Assembly: GCF_030824455.1 (NCBI RefSeq)
Contig: NZ_JAVBXR010000105.1
Location: 1-34,942, forward strand
Source of the DNA: Desulfobulbus sp.
GTDB lineage: Bacteria; Desulfobacterota; Desulfobulbia; Desulfobulbales; Desulfobulbaceae
Reading direction: 5' to 3'
DNA length: 34,942 nt
Shown here: positions 1 to 7,313 of the stretch, piece after piece
Layout: each line of letters opens with the position of its first letter
How positions within the stretch are numbered: position 1 is the first letter of the stretch
The notes under the pieces: model-generated
Databases searched by the model: none
What the model was told of the DNA's origin: nothing
What the model saw: only the letters and a program-made list of their open reading frames with translations
Translations under genes and position numbers: made by a program

Positions 1-2
1 CT

Positions 3-1214
3 GTCCGCGCCACGCCCCTTGGCCGACCGGCCCCTGCTTTTTCCCTGCGCCTGACCCTCATCCTCCTGGCCTGCCTGTTGCTGCTGTTTGCAGCCGGTTG
101 TTCCGGCAACAAGGAGAAAGAGGGAAAGACCGGCCAGAAGAAGAAATCGGCGATCCCGGTGACCGTTGCCGCCAGCGCCCAAAAAGCGCTGCCCCTGGAA
201 ATAGCGGCCACCGGCCATGTCGAGGCCCTGGCCACGGTCGAGGTTCGCTCCCAGGTGACCGGCACAATCAAAACCGTGCACTTCAAAGAAGGCGACGAGG
301 TCAAGGCCGGCGAACTGCTGTTCACCATCGACCCCCGCCCCTTTGCCGCCAATCTGGCCAAGGCCGAGGCAGGTTTGGCCAAGGACCGCGCCGATTTGGA
401 AAACGCCCGTCGCGAGGCCGGCCGTTACGCCCTGGCCGCGCAGAAAGGCTATGTTTCGCTTGAGCAGGCCGATCAGGCAGCAACCAAGGTCGCCACCCTC
501 ACGGCCACAGTGCAGGCGGATCAAGCCGCCATGGACAGCGCCCGGCTGGAGTTGGAATACTGCTCGATCCGCGCCCCCTTTGCCGGCCGGGTCGGCGAGT
601 TGCAGAGCGACCAGGGCAATCTGATCAAGGCCAACGCCGACACCCCCATGGTCACCCTCAACCGGATACAGCCGATTCTGGCCGCCTTCACCGTGCCCGG
701 CGGCCACCTCCAAGACCTCTTTCGCTACCAGGCGGCCGGCAGCCTCAAAGTGCTGGCGGGGAACCCAAAAAAACCAACGGCCGCCGAACTTGAAGGCGCG
801 CTTGCCTTCATCGACAACACAGTCGACCCAACCACCGGCATGATCCGGCTCAAGGCCCAGTTCGCCAACGCCGACCACGGGTTATGGCCGGGCCAGTTGA
901 TCGACGTCCGCATCCGCCTCGCCCAACGGCCGGACTGCGTGGTCGTGCCCTCGCAGGCGGTGCAGATCGGCCAGCAAGGGGCCTATGTCTATGTGGTCAA
1001 GGACGACCACGCAGCCTACCGTCCGGTGACGCCCGGCATGCTCTTTCAGGGCGAAACCGTGATTGAGGAGGGGCTGCAAAGCGGCGAGCGGGTGGTGGTC
1101 GACGGCCAGATGCAGCTGGCCGACGGCGTCGCCATTGTCGAACGCGGCCCTGCGCCTGGAAAGACCGGCGGCAAGGAGGCCGGCGGCGGCGAAGGCCAAC
1201 GGGGCAAACCATGA
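3..1214 (+). CDS. RND efflux periplasmic adaptor lipoprotein (5' end outside window)
   Basis: This is a periplasmic adaptor (membrane fusion protein) linking an inner-membrane RND pump to an outer-membrane channel. The reading frame is open from base 3, so the true start lies upstream; a TTG at 78 is inside the signal peptide and is not a convincing start. A hydrophobic stretch ends in LFAAGC, a lipobox, so the mature protein is probably anchored by its Cys. A lipoyl-like half (VRSQVTGTIKTVHFKEGDEV) is followed by an Ala/Glu/Lys-rich coiled-coil hairpin, the second lipoyl half (YCSIRAPFAGRVGEL) and beta-barrel segments. The C-terminus is a Gly/Lys-rich tail. The stop codon overlaps the start of the pump gene (ATGA), so the two are translationally coupled. 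The substrate cannot be told from the sequence. Confidence 0.93.
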   Translation, partial: VRATPLGRPAPAFSLRLTLILLACLLLLFAAGCSGNKEKEGKTGQKKKSAIPVTVAASAQKALPLEIAATGHVEALATVEVRSQVTGTIKTVHFKEGDEVKAGELLFTIDPRPFAANLAKAEAGLAKDRADLENARREAGRYALAAQKGYVSLEQADQAATKVATLTATVQADQAAMDSARLELEYCSIRAPFAGRVGELQSDQGNLIKANADTPMVTLNRIQPILAAFTVPGGHLQDLFRYQAAGSLKVLAGNPKKPTAAELEGALAFIDNTVDPTTGMIRLKAQFANADHGLWPGQLIDVRIRLAQRPDCVVVPSQAVQIGQQGAYVYVVKDDHAAYRPVTPGMLFQGETVIEEGLQSGERVVVDGQMQLADGVAIVERGPAPGKTGGKEAGGGEGQRGKP

Positions 1215-4200
1215 GAGGCGTCTCCGACCTGTTCATCCGCCGGCCGGTAATGACCGTGCTGGTGATGGTCAGCATTCTGTTGTTTGGCTTGATCGGCTAT
1301 CGGCAGCTAGCGGTCAGCGACCTGCCCAACGTCGATTTTCCCACCATCCAGGTCAGCGCAGGGCTGCCCGGCGCCAACCCCGACACCATGGCCTCGACCG
1401 TGGCCACGGTGCTGGAAAAGGAATTCTCCACCATCGCCGGACTCGACTCCATGAGTTCGGTCAGTTCCACCGGCTCCACCCAGATCACCCTGCAATTCTC
1501 GCTAGAGCGCGACATCGACGCCGCAGCCCAGGACGTGCAGACCGCCATTTCCCTGGCCAACCGCAACCTGCCCGAGGACATGCCCTCGCCGCCGTCGTTT
1601 CGCCGCACCAATCCCGCCTCAGACCCGATCCTCTTTATCTCGCTCAACAGCCCGACCCTGCCGCTCTCCACCCTGGATCGTTACGGCCAGACCATGAGCC
1701 AGCGGCTGTCGATGATCCAGGGCGTGGCCCAGATCACCCTGCGCGGCTCGCAGAAATACGCGGTCCGGGTGCAGCTCGACCCGCGGGCGATGAAGGGCTT
1801 TGATCTCGACGCCGACGAGGTGGCCGCAGCCATCGACGCCCAAAACGCCAACCGCCCCATGGGCCAGCTGAGCGGCCCGCACAGCACCCTGACCCTGAAA
1901 GCCAACGGCGAACTCAAGGCGGCGGAGCAGTATAAAGACATCGTGGTGGCGGTGCGCGGCGGCCGGCCCATCCGGCTTGCCGAGGTGGCTTTGGTGATCG
2001 ACAGCGTCGAGAACGACAAGTCCGGAGCCTGGTTTTTCACCCCCACCACCAAGGCCCGAACTATCGTCCTGGCGGTGGAAAAGCAGCCGGGTTCCAACAC
2101 CATTGAGGTGGCGGACGCGGTCAAGGCCCTGCTGCCCACCCTGGCCGAGAGCCTGCCGGCCTCCATCAAGCTCTCGATCCTGCGCGACGGCAGCGTCGCC
2201 ATTCAGGAATCGGCCCAGGACATCCAGTTCACCCTGCTTCTGACCCTGGCCCTGGTGGTGCTGGTGATCTTTCTCTTCATCCGCAACCTCAGCGCCACGG
2301 TCATTCCCAGCCTGTCGCTGCCGATGTCGGTGATCGGGACCTTTGCGGTGATGTACTTGCTCGACTACAGCCTCAACAACATGTCGCTGATGGCCCTGAC
2401 CCTGGCGGTCGGGTTTGTGGTCGACGACTCCATCGTGGTGCTGGAAAACATCGTCCGCCACCTGGAAATGGGCAAGAACCGGCTGCAGGCCGCCTTTGAC
2501 GGCGCCCGCGAGGTCAGTTTCACCATCATTTCCATGACGCTTTCGCTGGTGGCGATTTTCATTCCGCTGCTCTTTCTCGGCGGCATCATGGGGCGGCTGT
2601 TCCGCGAGTTTTCGGTGACCATCGGCGTTGCGGTGCTGGTCAGCGGGGTCATCAGCCTGACGCTGGTGCCCATGCTGTGCAGCCGCTTCCTCCGCGCCCA
2701 GAATGTTGTTCGCCATGGCCGCCTCTACCGGGCGACCGAGGCCGGTTATCTATGGATGGCGGAATGTTACAGCCGCAGCCTGCTGGCCGTGCTCCGTCAC
2801 AAACGGCTGACCATGATCTTCTCCCTGGCGGTGCTGGCGGCCACGGCTTGGCTCTTCGCGGTGGTTCCCAAAGGCTTTATTCCCACCGAAGATCGCGGCT
2901 ACATCATGGTTTCCACCCAGACCGCCCAGTCCATTTCCTGGATTTCGCAGGTGGAACACCTGATGCAGCTGGCGGAAATTGTGCAGCAGGACCCCAACGT
3001 CGACCGGTTCATGGTCACCACCTCGCCCTTCATGCTGCTGATGCTCAAACCCCGCAGCGAGCGGACGTTGAGCGCCGACGAAGTCATCCTCGCCCTGCGG
3101 CCCAAGCTCAACAGCGTGCCCGGCATCCGCGCCATGCTGGTCAACCCGCTGCCGATCAACGTCGGCGGTCGCCGCTCGCGCAGCATCTACCAGCTGACCC
3201 TGATGGGGATTGACGCCGCCCAGTTGTACCAGACCGCCCGCGCCCTGGAACAGGCCATGCTCGACACCCCGGCCCTGGTCGACGTTTCCAGCGACCTGCA
3301 GATGGACAACCCGGAACTCAACATCGAGATCGACCGCAACCGGGCCCTGCTGCTCGGCGTCACCCCCAAACAGATCGAAGACACCCTCTACAGCGCCTAC
3401 GGCGAGCGCGACGTCTCCACCATCTTCGGGGCCAACGACCAATACAGCGTCATCGTTGAATTCCATCCCGATTTCCAAAACAACGCCGCCGCTCTGGACC
3501 TGGTGCACATCCGCTCCAATCAGGGCCAATTGACGCCGATCTCCACCGTGGCCACGCTCAGCCAGGGATTGGGGCCGCTGTCGATCAACCATTCGGGCCA
3601 ACTGCCTTCGGTGACCCTGTCGTTCAACGTCAAGCCCGGCGTGGCCCTGGGCCAGGCCCTGGCCGATCTGCAGCAACTGACCGACTCGCTGCTGCCCACC
3701 GGCGTCAACGCCTCGTTCCAGGGCAACGCCCAGCAATTTCAATCCGCCCAGGCAAGCATGGGCTGGCTGCTCGGCTTGGCAATCATCGTCATCTACATCG
3801 TGCTCGGCATTCTCTACGAGAGCTACATCCACCCCCTGACCATCCTCACCGCCCTGCCCTTCGCCGGTTTCGGCGCCCTGATCACCCTGATGCTCTTTGG
3901 GGTAGATTTGTCGATCTACGCCTTTGTCGGCATCATCATGCTGATTGGTCTGGTCAAGAAAAACGGCATCATGATGATCGACTTCGCCATTGCCGCCCAG
4001 GCCGAGGGCAAGAACGCCCACGACGCGATCCACGAGGCCTGCGTCATCCGTTTCCGGCCGATCATGATGACCACCATGGCGGCGCTGATGGCCGGCATCC
4101 CGATTGCGCTCGGCTACGGCGCCGGGGCGGAATCGCGCCAGCCCCTGGGTCTGGCCGTGGTCGGCGGCCTGCTCTTTTCCCAGAGCCTGACCCTCTACGT

Positions 4201-4282
4201 CACGCCGGTGTTTTATCTGTATATGGAAAAGCTGCAACAGCGGATAAAGCGAAAGAAAACTGCCCCCCTCATCAACCGATGA
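1211..4282 (+). CDS. RND multidrug efflux pump permease (HAE1/MdtB-MdtC-like)
   Basis: This proton-driven inner-membrane pump has 1023 residues, the normal length for the AcrB/MdtBC family. It starts with the usual cytoplasmic lead and first membrane helix (FIRRPVMTVLVMVSILLFG) and then a large periplasmic loop. The conserved TM4 motif is present (VGFVVDDSIVVLENI, with the Asp pair used for proton relay), as are the TM10 segment with its Lys (GLVKKNGIMMIDFA) and a second periplasmic loop. The start ATG overlaps the adaptor stop. Its last 11 bases overlap, antisense, the end of the DAACS symporter gene, so there is no room for a separate terminator. No outer-membrane factor follows on this strand. 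Family assignment is firm; the substrate range is unknown. Confidence 0.96.
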   Translation: MRGVSDLFIRRPVMTVLVMVSILLFGLIGYRQLAVSDLPNVDFPTIQVSAGLPGANPDTMASTVATVLEKEFSTIAGLDSMSSVSSTGSTQITLQFSLERDIDAAAQDVQTAISLANRNLPEDMPSPPSFRRTNPASDPILFISLNSPTLPLSTLDRYGQTMSQRLSMIQGVAQITLRGSQKYAVRVQLDPRAMKGFDLDADEVAAAIDAQNANRPMGQLSGPHSTLTLKANGELKAAEQYKDIVVAVRGGRPIRLAEVALVIDSVENDKSGAWFFTPTTKARTIVLAVEKQPGSNTIEVADAVKALLPTLAESLPASIKLSILRDGSVAIQESAQDIQFTLLLTLALVVLVIFLFIRNLSATVIPSLSLPMSVIGTFAVMYLLDYSLNNMSLMALTLAVGFVVDDSIVVLENIVRHLEMGKNRLQAAFDGAREVSFTIISMTLSLVAIFIPLLFLGGIMGRLFREFSVTIGVAVLVSGVISLTLVPMLCSRFLRAQNVVRHGRLYRATEAGYLWMAECYSRSLLAVLRHKRLTMIFSLAVLAATAWLFAVVPKGFIPTEDRGYIMVSTQTAQSISWISQVEHLMQLAEIVQQDPNVDRFMVTTSPFMLLMLKPRSERTLSADEVILALRPKLNSVPGIRAMLVNPLPINVGGRRSRSIYQLTLMGIDAAQLYQTARALEQAMLDTPALVDVSSDLQMDNPELNIEIDRNRALLLGVTPKQIEDTLYSAYGERDVSTIFGANDQYSVIVEFHPDFQNNAAALDLVHIRSNQGQLTPISTVATLSQGLGPLSINHSGQLPSVTLSFNVKPGVALGQALADLQQLTDSLLPTGVNASFQGNAQQFQSAQASMGWLLGLAIIVIYIVLGILYESYIHPLTILTALPFAGFGALITLMLFGVDLSIYAFVGIIMLIGLVKKNGIMMIDFAIAAQAEGKNAHDAIHEACVIRFRPIMMTTMAALMAGIPIALGYGAGAESRQPLGLAVVGGLLFSQSLTLYVTPVFYLYMEKLQQRIKRKKTAPLINR

Positions 4283-5588
4283 CGTCACCGGCGCTCAGTA
4301 CCTCCCCCGGCTTTCCATGCGGTCTATTTTTCCGGCCGATAACCACCGCCGCTACACAGGTCAGATGGACGTTCAGGATAGTCAGGGCCGGATCAATGAG
4401 AAAGTTCACCGCCAGCAAGAGGATGATCGCTGTTTCCACCGGTAGTCCCAGAGGAATCAGAACCATGGAGACCATCGCTAAGGCGACCACTCCAGGGGCT
4501 CCGGCGCCTGCCAGCATACCGAGCAAGGTACCGCCGAAAATGATGCCCAGTTGGGGAATTCCTAAGGGGATGCCGTACAGTTGGGCTACAAAAACCGCTC
4601 CGATGGTGAACACCAGAATCATACTGTAACGGCAGATGACCACGCTGAGCGGCACTACCAAATTGATAATGTCCGGCGGTAGCCGGTAGTTATGGTGCAG
4701 CGTATTCAGCATGGAAGGCATTGCCGCATAGCTGTTGCGCGTGCCGAAAGCGACCATCAAGGGTTCGCGTAGTTCACTAAAGGTTTTGAAAAAAGATTTC
4801 CGGCTCACCTTTGAAATGATCAGGCCGCCACCCATCAGCAACAAAACGACAGCCACATGCACAATCACCACATAGCGCCCCATGGCCAGTAAAATTTCTA
4901 CCCCGGTCCCGGCCACCTGACCCGCGATCATGCTGAACAAACCAAAGGGAAGAAAATACATAGCGATTCCGATCAATTTTTCAAATGCCTTAAAGACCAC
5001 CTCGGTCAGATCGAGGAATTGGCTACGGCTCTCTGAAGGGACCAAACCCATCGCCAGCCCGAAGACTAGGGAGAAAAAAAGGATCTGCAGATTTTTCCCC
5101 TCTGATAAGGCGCCAAAAATATTTGCGGGGATCAGCATTTTCATAAACTCAGCCCAGCCGGTGGTGGCCGGCAGCAATGCTGTGGTCGTTGCAGAGGTTT
5201 TATCCGCCTGGAGGAGAACCGCACCCAAGGCGGCCCTCATTTCCGCACCCAGTCCGGCCCCCGGACTGCCGATCAACGCCACCACCATCCCCACCGCCGT
5301 GACCGCTATGATGCCACAGGTAAAGACCACCCCAATACGTTTCAAATACTTGGCGGCTTCAGGAGAGGACAAGAGCCGTCCAAAACTGGAAACAACTGCG
5401 GTTATCATGATGGGAATGACGCACATCGTCAGCAAGGTCAAATACAAATCCCCTATTGGAGCTATCTGTACGGACAGCTTTGGATTGACCATTCCCAGAA
5501 CGATACCCGCCCCCACACCAAAAAGAATGCTCCAAGAGCTTCGTAACAAGCTCGCCACCTTTTCATAACGTCCGGTTGCTCTTGTCAT
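4272..5588 (-). CDS. Divergent DAACS-family (glutamate/dicarboxylate-type) symporter
   Basis: This 438-residue integral membrane protein belongs to the dicarboxylate/amino acid:cation symporter family (GltP/DctA/GltPh fold). The C-terminal half aligns by eye with the transport domain, but the signature residues differ. TRSSSGTLP is TRNSYAAMP (283-291), and the NMDGT sodium motif is CRYSM (319-323). In TM8, Asp399, Thr403 and Asn406 are kept, while the Arg that binds acidic side chains is Leu402 and the following sodium-ligand Asp is Thr410. Transport of acidic amino acids with canonical sodium coupling is therefore doubtful. The start overlaps the stop of the binding-protein gene (ATGA), so the two are probably made together. 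It is the last gene of the long minus-strand operon. Family confident; substrate and coupling unknown. Confidence 0.88.
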   Translation of the reverse strand: MTRATGRYEKVASLLRSSWSILFGVGAGIVLGMVNPKLSVQIAPIGDLYLTLLTMCVIPIMITAVVSSFGRLLSSPEAAKYLKRIGVVFTCGIIAVTAVGMVVALIGSPGAGLGAEMRAALGAVLLQADKTSATTTALLPATTGWAEFMKMLIPANIFGALSEGKNLQILFFSLVFGLAMGLVPSESRSQFLDLTEVVFKAFEKLIGIAMYFLPFGLFSMIAGQVAGTGVEILLAMGRYVVIVHVAVVLLLMGGGLIISKVSRKSFFKTFSELREPLMVAFGTRNSYAAMPSMLNTLHHNYRLPPDIINLVVPLSVVICRYSMILVFTIGAVFVAQLYGIPLGIPQLGIIFGGTLLGMLAGAGAPGVVALAMVSMVLIPLGLPVETAIILLLAVNFLIDPALTILNVHLTCVAAVVIGRKNRPHGKPGEVLSAGDVIG

Positions 5589-6526
5589 TTCCGGCCCACA
5601 GCCTGCTCTTGCCGATTGCCGACGATACCGAATTCAGAGCGTAAGGCGTTTAACTGCAAAGCACCGGTGCCATGCTTCAGGTAAAAATTGAGCCAGGCCA
5701 ACAAATGCTGGTCCTCGGCAGGCACTGCAATGCCGATGGGATCAACATGGTGGTCCAGCACCAAGAGTTGCAGATCAATATTCAACCCTGGATGTCCGGT
5801 CATGAATTTCTTAATTTCGTACTCATCATAGATCATGGCCATAATATCCCCACGGGCCGTCGCATTGACCAACTCTTCCATATTTTCATAGACCACCACC
5901 TGAGCATTGGGGATTAATTGAGCAGCATAGCCCACCCAGGCCGAGGCTCCGCGGACCCCGATCTTAAGCGGGGCCGCTTGCAACAATTCCATAATCGACT
6001 TTCCCTGACTTTTGGCCCGTAGCGTGGCCAGCTGTAAACGGTTAATCAAAAGCGCATGGTGAAAAACCAGATAGGGCTCGGTATAGGCCACGCGCAGGGC
6101 CCGGGGTATGGTTATGCTCAATTTGGAAATCGCGATATCCGCTTGACCGGAAGCCACCAAATCGACCACGGCATCAAAGGAGCAGGATTCTCGATTGAAC
6201 TCCACAGCAACCCCCAACCAGCGAGCAATGTCGACCGCCATCTCCACATCCAGTCCCTCCAGTTGCCCCTGGGCATTGATGAAAAAAAAGGGCGGCCGGT
6301 CCTGGTGAAACATGGCGACCACCAGTTTGCCCCGGTCTTTGATCCCTTGGATATCCGCAGGAAAGGGCACCGAAGACGCCGGCGCCGGTGGGGTCGGCGC
6401 CCCACTGCCTGTTTTGACCGAATCCTGGCCCTCCTGTCCCGCCGCTGCTTCTCCTGTGCAGGATGACAACAATAACAAAACCAAGAAAAAGAAAGGAATG
6501 ACCTTGGCCCTCAAAAAATTATCCAT
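5585..6526 (-). CDS. Amino-acid-type solute-binding lipoprotein (SBP_bac_3)
   Basis: This 313-residue protein carries a lipoprotein signal peptide (hydrophobic FFFLVLLLLSSC lipobox) and a low-complexity linker rich in Gly, Ala, Pro and Ser. A family 3 periplasmic binding domain follows: IKDRGKLVVAMFHQDRPPF, GLDVEMAVDIARWLGV, FDAVVDLVASGQADIAIS, and the usual hinge and second lobe. A Shine-Dalgarno-like GAGGGA lies about 8 bases before the ATG. It overlaps the sulfotransferase gene upstream by 8 bases and the DAACS symporter gene downstream by 4. No ABC permease or ATPase is near. Pairing a type 3 binding protein with a DAACS symporter is unusual and suggests it either feeds that carrier or acts as a sensor. 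The ligand is unknown. Confidence 0.9.
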   Translation of the reverse strand: MDNFLRAKVIPFFFLVLLLLSSCTGEAAAGQEGQDSVKTGSGAPTPPAPASSVPFPADIQGIKDRGKLVVAMFHQDRPPFFFINAQGQLEGLDVEMAVDIARWLGVAVEFNRESCSFDAVVDLVASGQADIAISKLSITIPRALRVAYTEPYLVFHHALLINRLQLATLRAKSQGKSIMELLQAAPLKIGVRGASAWVGYAAQLIPNAQVVVYENMEELVNATARGDIMAMIYDEYEIKKFMTGHPGLNIDLQLLVLDHHVDPIGIAVPAEDQHLLAWLNFYLKHGTGALQLNALRSEFGIVGNRQEQAVGRK

Positions 6527-7313
6527 TCAGAGTTCCCTCATTCTCTCGCCGGCAACCCAAGACGTCCGCTGCGTTGGCCAGATCGCCTGTTGCCCTTGTC
6601 AGCATATCGTAGAGATTTTTCACCGGCGCCGGTGCTTCGTCCCATACCGTCTGGTTAAAATCCCAGGCAGCATAGCGGGGCAGAAAAAAATCGTTCATAA
6701 TATTTCGCAAGTCAGCCGCCGCCATAGGGCAGCCAAGCCATTGCAGCAGGTCGCCGAATTTTGGCAGCGGTTCCCGGCAAAATTGGTCAAAATCAAAAAT
6801 AAAAGCAGCCATCCCTGACGAACCCTCTAAAAAACGCAGAGTATAGTGCTCCCAAAGGGTCATCCCTGCCATCAAGGAAAGACCGTAACGGTCACGCATG
6901 GAGAGAGCCACGGCCAGAGGATGGCGTAAGCAGAATATGGCCCGTTGCAGTTCCGGCCAATAGAGGCGCCACGCGGCAAGAGTGAGGCACAGCAGTGGGT
7001 CCTTGCACAGCTCCCCGTCGAATTTATTGATGAACAGACGAAAATAACGCTCCCGGTCAGCGGCCAGCGCCATAAGATCCGCTGTTGCCGGAGGGGTAAA
7101 AATCCCGTTTTGTTCTTCACCTGATTCAAACAGCAACCGTTCATTGACGGTAAACAACAAATCCGGTTCAAAATGTCCCCTGGGATTCATGGGGGTGGGA
7201 TTGCGCAAGATGCGGACATTTTTTCCCAGATCAAACCCGCAAAGTTCCAATAATCCGGTCACACAGCTGGTGCCGCTGCGCAGTGGCCCGGTGACAATGG
7301 TTACCTTGTGCAT
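6519..7313 (-). CDS. P-loop sulfotransferase family protein
   Basis: This 264-residue cytoplasmic enzyme would transfer a sulfuryl group from PAPS to an unknown acceptor. The N-terminus begins directly with the phosphosulfate-binding loop (GPLRSGTS, residues 9-16). A second PAPS-contact motif appears later as FCLRHPLAVALSMRDRYG, matching the RxPxxxxxS pattern of sulfotransferases. Length fits a single-domain member. It overlaps the upstream FAD/cyclase-like gene by 13 bases and the downstream binding-protein gene by 8, so it belongs to the RiPP operon. A role in sulfating the peptide or a small lipid or isoprenoid made by the neighbouring enzyme is possible but not shown. The cores contain Ser and Thr but no Tyr. 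Confidence 0.85.
   Translation of the reverse strand: MHKVTIVTGPLRSGTSCVTGLLELCGFDLGKNVRILRNPTPMNPRGHFEPDLLFTVNERLLFESGEEQNGIFTPPATADLMALAADRERYFRLFINKFDGELCKDPLLCLTLAAWRLYWPELQRAIFCLRHPLAVALSMRDRYGLSLMAGMTLWEHYTLRFLEGSSGMAAFIFDFDQFCREPLPKFGDLLQWLGCPMAAADLRNIMNDFFLPRYAAWDFNQTVWDEAPAPVKNLYDMLTRATGDLANAADVLGCRRENEGTLNG

Noticed and set aside
1619..2716. A 365-codon minus-strand open frame inside the RND pump gene
   Set aside because: His/Gln/Asp-rich antisense frame without any motif; the sense frame is unambiguous.
2750..4288. A 512-codon open frame on the minus strand across the RND pump gene
   Set aside because: It is antisense to a clear RND pump, has His/Asp/Gln-rich low-information composition and matches no fold; it is a by-product of GC-rich codon use.
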